Below are positions 24,494-34,378 of a stretch of DNA of 64,000 bases, one piece after another; the stretch's first letter is position 1; every line of letters starts with the position of its first letter. Position numbers and translations under genes: made by a program. Source of the stretch: Serratia grimesii NBRC 13537 (GTDB lineage: Bacteria; Pseudomonadota; Gammaproteobacteria; Enterobacterales; Enterobacteriaceae); contig NZ_BCTT01000014.1 of NCBI RefSeq assembly GCF_001590905.1, positions 1 to 64,000 of the forward strand, given 5' to 3'. The notes beneath the pieces are model-generated. The model was not told the origin of the DNA, searched no databases, and saw only the letters and a list, made by a program, of their open reading frames with translations.

Positions 24494-25276
24494 TTACTCG
24501 AGGTAAAATGCCTGCAGCGCTTCACGCTGTTTCTGGCCCAGCCCATATTCCGCCTCCAGCCAACGATCGGTAGTGCCATGTTGCTCACGAATACAACCCA
24601 GAGCCGTCATCAGGAACTCTTCACGAGCGCTAAGCACGTAGGCAAACTGTTGCAACGCAGAGTCACTCAGGCGAATCGACAGTTGATCCAGCATCTGTTC
24701 GCGGAAAGTTGCCAGCGTGGTTTCGGTCAGCAGGTAATCTTCCACAACCGTCGCCTCATCAGCCCCCAGTGCGAATAACACCAGTGCCGATCCAATCCCA
24801 GTGCGGTCCTTGCCCACCGCACAGTGCTGGACGATCGCGCCGTGATCCGCCTTGCTCAGCAGTTGAGCCAACTGTTTGTACGCCGTATTGCCGAACGGCA
24901 ATCGGCGGTACAGTTCCAGCATAAACATCTGTGCATCAAAACCCGCGAGCGTTTCACTGTTTAGCTTTTCCAGGTTAGCGTTAACCTCATTGCTCAGCGG
25001 GTTGGCGGGAAAATGATGGTAATCGGCACCACGCCACAGAATATCAGGCTTAGCCTGCACTTCATCAGCATCACGGTAATCGAGTACCGAACGTACCGGC
25101 ACGCCGGCCAGAAAAGTGCAGTCATTTTCCGTCAGGCGTTCTAACGAACCGGAACGAAACAGCAAACCACGTTTGATACGGCGACCATCGGCGACGCTAT
25201 TGCCGCCAAGATCGCGAAAATTAATGCCACCATCAAGCGGTGCTAGTGAAGGATGAAGCAGGATCTGGGCGGTCAT
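24494..25276 (-). CDS. Tyrosine-phosphatase-like protein (Y_phosphatase3 type)
   Basis: The 260-residue cytosolic protein carries a complete Cys-X5-Arg phosphatase loop, QHCAVGKDRTGIG, around residue 150. Its N-terminal segment NFRDLGG is typical of bacterial tyrosine/lipid phosphatases of the LipA/MptpB type. A general-acid aspartate candidate lies in LDYRDADEVQ. No signal peptide is present. It sits upstream of the DedA gene and downstream of an ERIC repeat. The substrate, phosphoprotein or phosphoinositide, cannot be decided. Confidence 0.85.
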   Translation of the reverse strand: MTAQILLHPSLAPLDGGINFRDLGGNSVADGRRIKRGLLFRSGSLERLTENDCTFLAGVPVRSVLDYRDADEVQAKPDILWRGADYHHFPANPLSNEVNANLEKLNSETLAGFDAQMFMLELYRRLPFGNTAYKQLAQLLSKADHGAIVQHCAVGKDRTGIGSALVLFALGADEATVVEDYLLTETTLATFREQMLDQLSIRLSDSALQQFAYVLSAREEFLMTALGCIREQHGTTDRWLEAEYGLGQKQREALQAFYLE

Positions 25277-25381
25277 AGACGTCCTCGCGATTATTGTCTG
25301 AAAAAACGCAACCTGAAAGCATCGGTAAAACCGGGCTCAACGGGTCATAGAGGTGGCCAGAAAGATGGCACATAGAGCGAA

Positions 25382-25510
25382 ATAACCCTATGACTTTCAA
25401 ATTGCAGATAGGCGGCCAGATCGGGAGTCCCCAGGCGCTTACTCAGATAAGTCACTGAGGTGAACGAGCGCAGCCAACAGCGCTGCAGTTTGAAAGACGA
25501 CGGGGTATAA
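25382..25510. repeat. ERIC repeat upstream of the tyrosine-phosphatase gene
   Basis: About 129 bp form an imperfect palindrome with the ERIC core CCCCAGGCGCTTACTCAGAT, AAGTCACTGAGGTGAACGAGCG and the closing TTTGAAAGACGACGGGGTAT. It closely parallels the copy at 38993-39118. The rest of 25277-25575 shows no gene. Confidence 0.85.
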
Positions 25511-25575
25511 CCGTAACAGATTACGACTGAATGGCAAAACGGGCCGCGTCAGCGACCCGTTGAACTGCGAGATAA

Positions 25576-26337
25576 TTACAACAGGCGGCGCGCCGCATCA
25601 ACCACGATCTGCACCGCTTTGCTTTCGGTGTTTTTCATGGTTTCTGCGTTAGGAATTTCCTGCTGGGTGCGGTTAACGATGACACCGGCAACCATACCAG
25701 CACGCAGGCCTTGGCTAGCACACATGGTCAGCAGCGTTGCAGATTCCATTTCATAGTTCATCACGCCCATTGACTGCCATTCTTCCATCGAGCCTTTGAA
25801 GCGGCTGACGACGCGGCCAGAGAAAGTATCGTAACGTTCCTGACCAGGGTAGAAGGTATCAGAAGACGCCGTCACGCCAATGTGGGTAGTCGCGCCAGCA
25901 GCTTTCGCCGCTTCGACCAGTGCCGTGGTACAGGTGAAATCGGCCACGGCCGGGAATTCCATCGGCGCGAAGTGCAAGCTCGCACCATCAAGGCGAACTG
26001 CCGCAGTGGTGACCAAGACGTCACCGACATTGATGTTTGACTGGATCGCACCGGTGGTGCCGATACGCAGGAAGGTACGGATGCCCAATTGCGCCAGTTC
26101 TTCAACGGCGATAGAGGTAGACGGGCCACCAATGCCGGTAGAGCAGACGATCACTGCCTTGCCGTCCAGCTCTGCGCGCCAGGAGGTAAATTCACGATGG
26201 GAAGCCAGATGCACCGGATTTTCCATCAGCTTGGCAATTTTCTCTACGCGCTGTGGATCGCCAGGAACGATGGCAAGCTGGGCCCCTTGTAAATCGTTTT
26301 TAGTGAGGCCGAGATGAAAAACGTCAGATTGAGACAT
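25576..26337 (-). CDS. udp: Uridine phosphorylase
   Basis: Udp cleaves uridine to uracil and ribose-1-phosphate for nucleoside salvage. The 253-residue product equals E. coli Udp. It starts [19 protein letters not shown] with the phosphate-binding [13 protein letters not shown], then [16 protein letters not shown] and [12 protein letters not shown] with ribose-binding Glu/Met residues. The ATG at 26337 follows GAGGAG. The promoter region upstream holds two CRP-type sites 52 bp apart. Confidence 0.97.
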   Translation of the reverse strand: MSQSDVFHLGLTKNDLQGAQLAIVPGDPQRVEKIAKLMENPVHLASHREFTSWRAELDGKAVIVCSTGIGGPSTSIAVEELAQLGIRTFLRIGTTGAIQSNINVGDVLVTTAAVRLDGASLHFAPMEFPAVADFTCTTALVEAAKAAGATTHIGVTASSDTFYPGQERYDTFSGRVVSRFKGSMEEWQSMGVMNYEMESATLLTMCASQGLRAGMVAGVIVNRTQQEIPNAETMKNTESKAVQIVVDAARRLL

Positions 26338-26382
26338 GCGAGACTCCTCATAGATCATGTTTATTGGGAGGAACAAAAAAGT

Positions 26383-26477
26383 ACTCTACTGAAAATCGTC
26401 ACTCAATTTAGTGACGACCATCACTTTGAATAAAGAAACAGAATGCAATCTACATAATTTTCGTGACAATAGTCACA
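26383..26477 (-). promoter_or_regulatory. udp promoter with tandem CRP sites
   Basis: AGTGA-CGACCA-TCACT (26410-26425) and CGTGA-CAATAG-TCACA (26462-26477) both fit the CRP half-site rule. Their centres are 52 bp apart, the spacing known for the CRP/CytR-controlled E. coli udp promoter. A -10 candidate TAGAGT lies on the minus strand at 26388-26383, placing the nearer CRP site around -41.5. Confidence 0.75.
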
Positions 26478-26845
26478 AAAACAAGCTAAAAGGCCGATCT
26501 GAGCGCCTCAGTTGCCACAAGTCTAGCTGACAAACTGTACGGCCGTTTCCCACGACGCGTCTCTGATCGCAAAGGTCTTTTCCCTAACCCACTATTTACG
26601 TGACCTCAGAAAATAACCGCCGTTTATCGCCAGCTTAGCCATACAAAAGGCAGCTAACGCACCTTATGGTACTCATAGGGGTCAACATGCGTAATAGCAT
26701 GATAAAAAGACAACAAAAACGCAGTAAAGCCAGATAATTAACCGTTTTTTACAGACTTGGCCGAAAATGCGCAACTCGACGCCAATAACGCGTAATCTTT
26801 CCTATAGTTAATCTCAGCGCTTTTCTCTATTGCACGGAGACCGCA

Positions 26846-27682
26846 ATGAAAACCGATCATGTGATGACATTAAAACAGGCTCAGGGGGGATTCACCCCAG
26901 CCGTAACACCGTTGGCTGCCTCAACTATTCTCACCGATGAACAAGGCATTCATGCGGGGGAAACCACTATTCCTTCGCAGGGCGACAATCTGCCGGCCTA
27001 TATCGCCAAACCAGCAGATCACAGTGGCCCCTTCCCGGTTGTCCTGGTGGTACAGGAAATTTTTGGCGTTCATGAACATATTCAGGACGTGTGCCGTCGC
27101 TTGGCAAAGCAAGGCTATCTGGCGATCGCACCTGAGCTGTATTTCCGTCAGGGAGATGCCAAGGATTACACCGACATCAGTGAACTGTTTCAGAAGTTGG
27201 TGAGTAAAGTGCCAGATCGCCAGGTACTGGCGGATCTGGACCATGCCGCTCATTGGGCCACACGCCACGGCGGCGATGCCGGCAAGCTGGCCATTACCGG
27301 TTTTTGCTGGGGCGGTCGTATTACCTGGTTGTATGCGGCACATAACCCGCAGCTAAAGGCCGCTGTCGCTTGGTATGGCAAACTGGTGGGAGAGAAAACG
27401 CTTAACTCTCCAAAGCACCCGGTCGATGTCGCCACGCAACTCTCTGCGCCGGTACTGGGATTATATGGCGGTCAGGACAGCAGTATCCCACTGGATACGG
27501 TTGAAAGCATGCGTCAGGCGATCCGTGCGGCTAACGCCAGTGCCGAAATCGTGGTCTACCCCGAAGCTGGCCACGCCTTCAATGCCGACTACCGACCAAG
27601 CTACAATGCCGAAGCGGCGGAAGATGGCTGGCAGCGCATGCTGACATGGTTCGCTCAACATGGCGTACCTGGCATTAAATAA
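26846..27682 (+). CDS. dlhH: Dienelactone hydrolase family protein
   Basis: The 278-residue alpha/beta-hydrolase matches E. coli DlhH/YsgA (271 residues). The catalytic Cys lies in ITGFCWGGRITW, the Asp in GLYGGQDSSIP and the His in PEAGHAFNADYRPSY, the dienelactone hydrolase triad. The natural substrate in enterobacteria is not known. GGAGA precedes the ATG at good spacing. It is divergent from udp and convergent with metE. The 508-bp gap to udp holds the udp promoter; between 26480 and 26800 I saw no gene. Confidence 0.93.
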   Translation: MKTDHVMTLKQAQGGFTPAVTPLAASTILTDEQGIHAGETTIPSQGDNLPAYIAKPADHSGPFPVVLVVQEIFGVHEHIQDVCRRLAKQGYLAIAPELYFRQGDAKDYTDISELFQKLVSKVPDRQVLADLDHAAHWATRHGGDAGKLAITGFCWGGRITWLYAAHNPQLKAAVAWYGKLVGEKTLNSPKHPVDVATQLSAPVLGLYGGQDSSIPLDTVESMRQAIRAANASAEIVVYPEAGHAFNADYRPSYNAEAAEDGWQRMLTWFAQHGVPGIK

Positions 27683-27730
27683 CGCCCCCTCACCTCAGGG
27701 TTGCCAGAGCGGGCAGTTGCTGAGGGCATA

Positions 27731-27751
27731 AAAAAGGGCGCCGAGGCGCCC
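27731..27751 (-). terminator. Intrinsic terminator of metE
   Basis: GGGCGCC (27736-27742) and GGCGCCC (27745-27751) pair as a GC stem. On the minus strand it runs into a T tract. It may also serve dlhH from the other side, though there is no T run on that strand. Confidence 0.8.
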
Positions 27752-27791
27752 TGAATAATCACATCAAACCATCACGGTCGTTTTTCGGCAA

Positions 27792-30068
27792 TCAAGCCTG
27801 CAGTTCGCGCAAGCGCTGTGCGGCCAGTACCATGTTAGTCAGCGACTGGCGGGTTTCCGGCCAACCACGGGTTTTCAGGCCGCAGTCTGGGTTAACCCAC
27901 AGACGTTCTGCCGGGATGTTCTGCGCTGCTTTACGCAACAGCGCTTCGATCCATTCCACGCTTGGTACGTTTGGCGAGTGGATGTCATACACGCCCGGAC
28001 CAATTTCGTTTGGATACTCGAACTCTTTGAAGGCTTCCAACAGATCCATATCGGAACGCGAGGTTTCGATGGTGATCACGTCAGCATCCAACGCGGCAAT
28101 CGAATCCATGATGTCGTTAAACTCGCAGTAACACATGTGGGTGTGGATCTGCGTGTCATCTTGCGCCACAGCGGCATTCAGTTTAAACGCATCTACCGCC
28201 CAGTTCAGGTAAGCAGCCCAGTCAGATTGACGCAGCGGCAGACCTTCACGCAGTGCAGGCTCATCAATCTGGATGATACCGATACCGGCTTTTTCCAGAT
28301 CTTCCACTTCATCACGCAGTGCCAGAGCAATCTGTTTGGCAATCACTTCGCGGCTGACGTCTTCACGCGGGAATGACCAGCAAAGAATGGTCACCGGACC
28401 GGTCAACATGCCTTTTACCGGCTTGTCAGTCAGCGACTGAGCATACTTCGCCCACTCAACGGTGATGGCTTCCGGTCGACTGACATCACCGATGATGACT
28501 GGCGGTTTAACGCAACGGGAACCGTAGCTTTGCACCCAACCATTTTGCGTGAAGACGAAGCCATCAAGGTTCTCACCGAAATATTCCACCATGTCATTAC
28601 GTTCGGCTTCACCGTGTACCAACACATCCAGACCCAAACGTTCTTGTTCAACGATCGCCTGTTTGATGTGCTCACTGATGCTGGTGCGGTAGTTGTTACT
28701 GTCCAGGCGACCCTGTTTGAAGTCCAGGCGCAGACCACGGATTTCGGTCGTTTGCGGGAATGAGCCAATAGTGGTGGTCGGCCAAGCCGGCAGGTTGAAG
28801 CGTTCACGCTGTGCCTGAGCGCGTTCGGCATAAGGACGCTGGCGTTCACTGTCCTGTGCGGTAATCGCAGCCAGACGTTGACCTACCTGCGCATTATGCA
28901 CACGGCTGGACTGACGACGGGCACGGATTGGTGCGCTGTAGGCATCAAGTTCTGCCTGTTTTTCTGCACCCGGTGCGTTCAACGCCGCACTCAGTAACGC
29001 CAGTTCGGCACATTTTTGCAGGGCGAAGGCAAACCAGCTTTTCACTTCTTCATCCAGGCGGGTTTCGACGCTCAGATCGATTGGGCTGTGCAGCAGTGAA
29101 CAAGAGGTGCCAATCCACAATGGACGGCTACCAACCAAAGGTTGCAGACGTTCGAACCAACTGCTCAGATCGGCGCGCCAAACGTTGCGCCCATTGATGA
29201 CCCCCAGAGACAACAGCCACTCTTTTGGCAATACCTGGTTTAAGGTGGCGATATCATCGTTGCCGGCAACCAGGTCAACATGCAGCCCCTGTACCGGTAG
29301 CTCACGAAGGGTAGCCAGGTTGTGGCCAATGCTGTCGAAGTAGGTCGTCAGCAACAGTTTTACCTGGCCCTGCAGCGCGTCATAAGCGGGCTTAAAGGCG
29401 TTCAGCCATTCTTGTGGTAATTCAAGCACCAGAGCAGGTTCGTCGATCTGTACCCACTCAACGCCGCGTTTCGCCAACTCAGCCAGCACTTGCTGGTAAA
29501 CCGGCAGAATATCTTTCAGCAGTGACAGACGATCAAACTGCTCGCCCTTCACTTTACCCAGCCACAGATACGTTACCGGGCCCAGCAACACTGGCTTGAT
29601 TTTGTGGCCCAAGGCCAATGCTTCGTCAACCTCGTCCAGTAATTGGGTCCAGCCCAGTTTGAACTGCTGGCCTTTCTGGAATTCAGGCACCATGTAGTGG
29701 TAATTGGTGTTAAACCATTTGGTCATTTCCGCCGCTGCCGCCGGTTCCCCGGTCGGTGCACGGCCACGGCCAAGACGGAACAGCGTGTCGAGATCGATTG
29801 AACCGTCTTTATTCTGATGACGCGCCGGTACGTTACCCAGCAGCAGACTGGTGGTTAATACATGATCGTACCAAGCGAAATCGCCGACCGGCACCAAATC
29901 CACCCCGGCTTGCTGTTGCTGTTGCCAATGACGAGCGCGCAGCTCACGGCCAACCGCCAGCAGTTCTTCCTGCGTTGAATTACCTGCCCAGTAGCTTTCC
30001 TGAGCTTTTTTTAGCTCACGTCGTAGCCCAACGCGCGGAAAACCCAGTGTGTGATTTAAAATTGCCAT
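27792..30068 (-). CDS. metE: Cobalamin-independent methionine synthase
   Basis: MetE transfers a methyl group from 5-methyltetrahydropteroyl-triglutamate to homocysteine. The 758-residue product is collinear with E. coli MetE (753). Zinc ligands lie in [10 protein letters not shown] and [12 protein letters not shown]. The N-terminus is [20 protein letters not shown] chose the ATG at 30068 because GGGG is nine bases upstream; the ATG at 30074 is also open. It is divergent from its activator gene metR. Candidate MetJ boxes lie between them. Confidence 0.97.
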   Translation of the reverse strand: MAILNHTLGFPRVGLRRELKKAQESYWAGNSTQEELLAVGRELRARHWQQQQQAGVDLVPVGDFAWYDHVLTTSLLLGNVPARHQNKDGSIDLDTLFRLGRGRAPTGEPAAAAEMTKWFNTNYHYMVPEFQKGQQFKLGWTQLLDEVDEALALGHKIKPVLLGPVTYLWLGKVKGEQFDRLSLLKDILPVYQQVLAELAKRGVEWVQIDEPALVLELPQEWLNAFKPAYDALQGQVKLLLTTYFDSIGHNLATLRELPVQGLHVDLVAGNDDIATLNQVLPKEWLLSLGVINGRNVWRADLSSWFERLQPLVGSRPLWIGTSCSLLHSPIDLSVETRLDEEVKSWFAFALQKCAELALLSAALNAPGAEKQAELDAYSAPIRARRQSSRVHNAQVGQRLAAITAQDSERQRPYAERAQAQRERFNLPAWPTTTIGSFPQTTEIRGLRLDFKQGRLDSNNYRTSISEHIKQAIVEQERLGLDVLVHGEAERNDMVEYFGENLDGFVFTQNGWVQSYGSRCVKPPVIIGDVSRPEAITVEWAKYAQSLTDKPVKGMLTGPVTILCWSFPREDVSREVIAKQIALALRDEVEDLEKAGIGIIQIDEPALREGLPLRQSDWAAYLNWAVDAFKLNAAVAQDDTQIHTHMCYCEFNDIMDSIAALDADVITIETSRSDMDLLEAFKEFEYPNEIGPGVYDIHSPNVPSVEWIEALLRKAAQNIPAERLWVNPDCGLKTRGWPETRQSLTNMVLAAQRLRELQA

Positions 30069-30085
30069 CGTCATATTCCCCATTT

Positions 30086-30109
30086 AGCCGTCCAGATGTT
30101 TACACATCC
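30086..30109. promoter_or_regulatory. Candidate tandem MetJ boxes between metE and metR
   Basis: Three adjacent 8-mers AGCCGTCC, AGATGTTT and ACACATCC match the met box AGACGTCT at 6, 6 and 5 positions in the correct 8-bp phase. MetJ with S-adenosylmethionine represses this region in E. coli. MetR-type TTCAC/GTGAA arms occur at about 30148-30164 but are in the reversed orientation, so I do not call them. Confidence 0.5.
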
Positions 30110-30173
30110 ATAATCCGCAGGTACTGTATTAACCACAAGCGCAATTTATTCACTGTCACTGTGAAGGACTCTC

Positions 30174-31124
30174 ATGATCGAACTGAAACACTTACGGACG
30201 CTACAGGCTCTGCGCAATACCGGCTCGCTAGCGGCCGCGGCGGCCCAACTCCATCAGACGCAGTCTGCATTGTCACATCAGTTCAGCGATCTGGAACAGC
30301 GTCTGGGCTTCAAGCTGTTCGTTCGCAAGAGCCAACCGCTGCGCTTTACTGCGCAGGGAGAGATCCTGCTACAGCTGGCAGAACAGGTGCTGCCGCAAAT
30401 TCAGCAGGCGCTACAGGCATGTCACGAACCTCATCAGGCAACGCTGCGTATCGCTATTGAGTGCCACAGTTGTATTCAATGGCTGACGCCGGCGTTGGAT
30501 AATTTCCGTCAGAGTTGGCCGCAGGTCGTGATGGACTTCAAGTCTGGCGTCACCTTTGACCCTCAACCCGCCTTGCAACAGGGCGAGCTGGATCTGGTGC
30601 TGACCTCCGATATTCTGCCGCGCAGCGGCCTGCACTATTCACCAATGTTTGATTTCGAAGTGCGGCTGGTGCTGGCACCGGATCATCCGTTGGCCAGTAA
30701 GTTGCACATTACGCCTGAGGATTTGAGCGACGAAACGCTGATGATTTATCCGGTACAGCGCCAACGGTTGGATATCTGGCGCCATTTCCTGCAACCAGCA
30801 GGCATCAACCCAGCATTGAAAAACGTGGATAACACTCTACTGCTCATCCAGATGGTGTCCGCACGGATGGGGATTGCGGCATTGCCGCATTGGGTCGTGG
30901 AAAGCTTTGAGCGCCAGGGATTGGTGGTGACCAAAACCTTGGGTGATGGTCTGTGGAGCCGCTTGTATGCCGCGGTACGCGATGGAGAGCAGCGCCAGGC
31001 AGTGACGGAAGCCTTTATTCGTTCGGCACGCCAACACGCCTGCAACCATCTGCCGTTCGTCCGTGACGCCGCCCGCCCAAGCGCCGGTGTCGCCAGCGTC
31101 AAACCACTGGCTTCACAGCCCTGA
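30174..31124 (+). CDS. metR: LysR-type activator of methionine genes MetR
   Basis: MetR activates metE and metH with homocysteine as co-effector. The 316-residue product has an N-terminal winged helix ([39 protein letters not shown]) and a periplasmic-binding-like effector domain. E. coli MetR is 317 residues. The gene is divergent from metE with 105 bp between them. Its stop codon lies inside a hairpin at 31115-31137. Confidence 0.96.
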   Translation: MIELKHLRTLQALRNTGSLAAAAAQLHQTQSALSHQFSDLEQRLGFKLFVRKSQPLRFTAQGEILLQLAEQVLPQIQQALQACHEPHQATLRIAIECHSCIQWLTPALDNFRQSWPQVVMDFKSGVTFDPQPALQQGELDLVLTSDILPRSGLHYSPMFDFEVRLVLAPDHPLASKLHITPEDLSDETLMIYPVQRQRLDIWRHFLQPAGINPALKNVDNTLLLIQMVSARMGIAALPHWVVESFERQGLVVTKTLGDGLWSRLYAAVRDGEQRQAVTEAFIRSARQHACNHLPFVRDAARPSAGVASVKPLASQP

Positions 31125-31137
31125 CGCTCAGGGCTGT
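31115..31137. terminator. Hairpin at the metR/bioP convergence
   Basis: ACAGCCCTGA (31115-31124) and TCAGGGCTGT (31128-31137) form a perfect 10-bp stem with a 3-base loop that includes the metR stop codon. No T run follows, so termination strength is uncertain. Confidence 0.5.
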
Positions 31138-31157
31138 CTGCGCTTGGGCAGCCCGGT

Positions 31158-32021
31158 TTATTTACTGATTATTTTGGGCGCCACCCAACGGCGGTGCACC
31201 CATAATGAAGCAACAATGACCGCCCCACCGATAATAAAACTCGGCCAGTGTGGCTGTTGCTGCCAGATCGCCAGATTTACCAGCAGCCCAGCAGGCACAT
31301 GCATGTTATTCATGATGCCCAGCGTACCGGCATCCACCTGCGTTGCACCGTAGTTCCACATGAAATAACCCAGTCCGGAAGCCACCACACCCAGCCACAC
31401 CAGAATGCCCCATTGCAGGTTAGTCGTCGGTAACTGATTTGGATTGCCCCACAGACACCAGGCCACCACCGCCACCACTAACGCCCCCAGGTAGAACCAG
31501 GAAAACGCAGTATGCTGTGGCAGTGGATGCACTTCCATCAAGCGTTTGTAGCCAACCATGCCGATGGCAAAGCTGATATTCGCCGCCTGCACCAGCAGTA
31601 ACCCCCACCAGAAATGCTCACTAAGCTGATGGTAACGGATGATCGCCGCCCCCAATACCGCCAACAATGCACTGAGCACGTAGCTCCAGCGCAGGCGTTG
31701 TCCACTGATCAGATCATAAATCAGCGTGACATAGAGCGGCGTCAGGACGGTAAACAGCAAGAATTCCGGCACCGTTAAGTACATGTACGCACGGAAGCTA
31801 AACAGGTACATGATGCCAAGCTGACAGGCTCCCACCAGCATGTACATCATGATCACTTTCGGTTTGATATTGCGCCAACGCAGGAAAGGCAGGAACACCA
31901 ACGCTGCAAGACCAATACGCATCAACACTGAGAACCAGCTGTCGACATGGCCCGCCAGATATTCACCAATCAGGCTGAAAGAGAATGCCCACAGGATGGT
32001 AGTAATCACCAGAAGCAGCAC
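31158..32021 (-). CDS. bioP: Biotin transporter BioP/YigM, EamA (DMT) family
   Basis: The 287-residue inner-membrane protein has about ten hydrophobic segments in two EamA repeats. E. coli YigM, next to metR, is the high-affinity biotin carrier, and this gene has the same neighbour and family. The assignment rests on family plus synteny; I cannot align the whole protein. It is convergent with metR, and its 5' side faces the join between the two E. coli-like blocks. Confidence 0.78.
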   Translation of the reverse strand: MLLLVITTILWAFSFSLIGEYLAGHVDSWFSVLMRIGLAALVFLPFLRWRNIKPKVIMMYMLVGACQLGIMYLFSFRAYMYLTVPEFLLFTVLTPLYVTLIYDLISGQRLRWSYVLSALLAVLGAAIIRYHQLSEHFWWGLLLVQAANISFAIGMVGYKRLMEVHPLPQHTAFSWFYLGALVVAVVAWCLWGNPNQLPTTNLQWGILVWLGVVASGLGYFMWNYGATQVDAGTLGIMNNMHVPAGLLVNLAIWQQQPHWPSFIIGGAVIVASLWVHRRWVAPKIISK

Positions 32022-32153
32022 GATGGGTTCACCCTAAAAAGTCAGAAAGGGCGATTGTAACGGAAGGAGAGATAGATCGTGACGAAAAGGCGGTTTACAT
32101 CTGAGTGAAATACAAACTATCAGCAAATTCTCACCGATGAGTTAGTCTTAACA

Positions 32154-32199
32154 TATACCCCATGGCTTTCACCGTGCAGCTTGAAAGACGGCGGGTATA
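32154..32199. repeat. Internally deleted ERIC-type repeat (about 46 bp)
   Basis: ATATACCCCATGGCTTTCA is joined directly to TGCAGCTTGAAAGACGGCGG and GTATA. These are the two termini of the longer copies at 25382 and 38993 without the middle 80 bp. It lies just before the yhhA-like gene. Confidence 0.7.
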
Positions 32200-32216
32200 A
32201 AAGCGAGGTAAAAACC

Positions 32217-32546
32217 ATGAAAAGTTATCACATGCTGTACAGCCTATTATTGCTGTCCGGATTGGCCGCTGCGGCCAACGGTGTCACCGATCTCAGCTCG
32301 CAACAGCAGTTTCTCAATCACCGTAATCAACAAGTACAACAGCAGCGTATGCTGAATAACCAACAGTTGGATCAACGCCGTTTGCAACAACAGCGGCAAT
32401 TTGACAACAACCAACAGCAGTTGCAGCGAAATTCACCGAACAACGGCCAACTGCTGCCAAATGGTAACCAACCGCGCAACCCGTTTGATCGCACTACCCC
32501 TTCGGTACCCCAGGCGCCGATGCCGACGCCTGTCAACGGAGGTTAG
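32217..32546 (+). CDS. yhhA: Secreted Gln/Asn-rich protein, YhhA-like (DUF2756)
   Basis: The 109-residue product starts at the ATG at 32217 with GAGGT eight bases upstream. It has a signal peptide ([20 protein letters not shown]) and then a low-complexity stretch very rich in Gln, Asn and Arg, ending in a Pro-rich tail. Composition, size and position next to ugpQ match E. coli YhhA of unknown function. It overlaps the ugpQ stop codon tail to tail (the shared bases TTAG hold both stops). The symbol is by synteny. Confidence 0.75.
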   Translation: MKSYHMLYSLLLLSGLAAAANGVTDLSSQQQFLNHRNQQVQQQRMLNNQQLDQRRLQQQRQFDNNQQQLQRNSPNNGQLLPNGNQPRNPFDRTTPSVPQAPMPTPVNGG

Positions 32547-33289
32547 CCGTTTGGAAAATCGGGCCCGATTAAATCTATCCGGTCAGTGCAAATGCAATCA
32601 ACACCCCAGTTCAACAGCAGGCGCGCGCGTGCCGGCTGGTTAACGGTATAAACCAGAATGCGCAAGCCTGCGGCTTTCAGCGCCGCGACTCGCTCGGCAG
32701 TCAGTTCTTTATGGTTGATGTGTAATGACACACAGCCCAACCGCTCTGTCAGCACTTGCCAGTTGTCATCCCACTCATCCAGTAGCAAACCACGCGGCAG
32801 TTCCGGTACGGTACGTTGTGCCGCCTCAAGCGCTTCTATCGAGAACGAAGAAAGCAATGGATCAGTCTGTCCCTGCCACAGCAAGCGCGCCGCCAGCGCG
32901 ACCACCCGACCTGTTTCATCGTCACTGCCGGTAGTGGGTTTGATTTCAATGTTCGCCATCATGCCATGTTGTAAGCAGCGTTCAGCGACTTCAGACAGCA
33001 ACGGCAAACGTTCCCCCTTGTAGGCAGAGTTATACCAGTTGCCGGCATCCAGCTGTACCAGCTTGTCCCAGGGCAACTCACCCGCCACGCCCCAACCGTT
33101 ACTGGTACGATCCAGGGTATCGTCGTGCAGTAGAAAAATTTGCCCGTCCTGCGCCAGCTTGGCGTCGAACTCAATCATTTTGTGACCGTGACGTGCGCCA
33201 ACGTCAATTGCCGCCAAGGTATTTTCCGGCGCCAGAGAACCGCCGCCGCGGTGGGCGACAATATGTGGATAAGGCCAGGCTGTGGTCAT
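32543..33289 (-). CDS. ugpQ: Cytosolic glycerophosphodiester phosphodiesterase
   Basis: UgpQ hydrolyses glycerophosphodiesters taken up by the Ugp transporter to glycerol-3-phosphate. The 248-residue product shows the GDPD motifs [26 protein letters not shown] and [13 protein letters not shown], and [10 protein letters not shown]. No signal peptide is present. It overlaps ugpC by 4 bp as the last gene of ugpBAECQ. Confidence 0.95.
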   Translation of the reverse strand: MTTAWPYPHIVAHRGGGSLAPENTLAAIDVGARHGHKMIEFDAKLAQDGQIFLLHDDTLDRTSNGWGVAGELPWDKLVQLDAGNWYNSAYKGERLPLLSEVAERCLQHGMMANIEIKPTTGSDDETGRVVALAARLLWQGQTDPLLSSFSIEALEAAQRTVPELPRGLLLDEWDDNWQVLTERLGCVSLHINHKELTAERVAALKAAGLRILVYTVNQPARARLLLNWGVDCICTDRIDLIGPDFPNG

Positions 33290-34362
33290 TGTTCCATCCG
33301 TAATCCGCTATCGGTATCAAAAAAGTGCAGCGCCTGTGCAGGCAGGTGCAAATATAGCGTGCTGCCCGCTGCCGGCATAGTTTCATGCGAAAGTCGGGCG
33401 ATCACACCGTGTCCACCCCACTGCCCATGAGCCAGATTGTCCGCTCCCAACAGCTCTAGCGTTTGCATAATCAACGGCACACCACCCTGCTCATCGGTGG
33501 TCAGTTGAATATGCTCCGGGCGGATGCCGAGCGTCAACTGGCGTCCACCCCATTGTGCTTTCGCCTGCGGCAAAGTCAGCATCATGCCATCCGCCAACCG
33601 CAGTTGGCTGCCGTCAGCACTCAGCGTGCCGGGCAACAGATTCATCGCCGGTGACCCAATAAAACTGGCTACAAACAGCGATGCGGGGCGCTGATAAACC
33701 TCGCTCGGGGTACCAATCTGCTCCGCCACGCCCTTGTTCATCACGATCACCCGCTGCGCCAGCGTCATCGCCTCCACCTGATCGTGCGTCACGTATAAGC
33801 TGGTGGTTTTCAGTCGGCGGTGCAGCTGCTGCAATTCCAGACGCATCTGTACGCGCAGTTTGGCATCCAGGTTAGACAATGGCTCATCAAACAGAAACAC
33901 CGCAGGTTCACGCACGATAGCGCGCCCCATCGCCACCCGCTGACGCTGGCCGCCAGAAAGCTCACGCGGCTTGCGCTGCAACAGCGGCTCCAGTTCTAAA
34001 ATGCGTGCCGCGTCTTCGACACGCTGTTGGATATGCTGTTTGCCAAACCCGCGAATTTTCAAGCCATAGGCCATGTTGTCATACACGCTCATATGCGGAT
34101 ACAGCGCGTAGTTCTGAAACACCATCGCAATGCCGCGATCTTTCGGCTCCATATCGGTCACACGCTGGCTGTCGATATAGATATCGCCGCTGGTGGTACG
34201 TTCCAACCCAGCGACCATACGCAACAGCGTCGACTTACCGCAGCCGGACGGGCCGACCATCACGATAAACTCACCGTCCGCCACGTCGAGATCGATCTGC
34301 TTAATCACCGGCGTTTTACCGTCGTAGGATTTGGTGACTGCCTGTAGTTTTAAACCTGCCAT
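33286..34362 (-). CDS. ugpC: sn-Glycerol-3-phosphate ABC transporter ATPase
   Basis: UgpC is the ATPase that powers uptake of glycerol-3-phosphate and glycerophosphodiesters. The 358-residue product shows Walker [14 protein letters not shown], signature [14 protein letters not shown], Walker [15 protein letters not shown] and a MalK-like C-terminal regulatory domain. The ATG at 34362 ([15 protein letters not shown]) fits E. coli UgpC (356); a longer frame to 34410 intrudes on ugpE. The gap to ugpE is 16 bp. Confidence 0.96.
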   Translation of the reverse strand: MAGLKLQAVTKSYDGKTPVIKQIDLDVADGEFIVMVGPSGCGKSTLLRMVAGLERTTSGDIYIDSQRVTDMEPKDRGIAMVFQNYALYPHMSVYDNMAYGLKIRGFGKQHIQQRVEDAARILELEPLLQRKPRELSGGQRQRVAMGRAIVREPAVFLFDEPLSNLDAKLRVQMRLELQQLHRRLKTTSLYVTHDQVEAMTLAQRVIVMNKGVAEQIGTPSEVYQRPASLFVASFIGSPAMNLLPGTLSADGSQLRLADGMMLTLPQAKAQWGGRQLTLGIRPEHIQLTTDEQGGVPLIMQTLELLGADNLAHGQWGGHGVIARLSHETMPAAGSTLYLHLPAQALHFFDTDSGLRMEQ

Positions 34363-34378
34363 GTGAAAATTTCTCTCG

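Noticed and set aside
30148-30164. MetR operator candidate TTCAC-7-GTGAA before metR
   Set aside because: MetR sites read TGAA...TTCA; this dyad is in the reverse order and the spacing differs.
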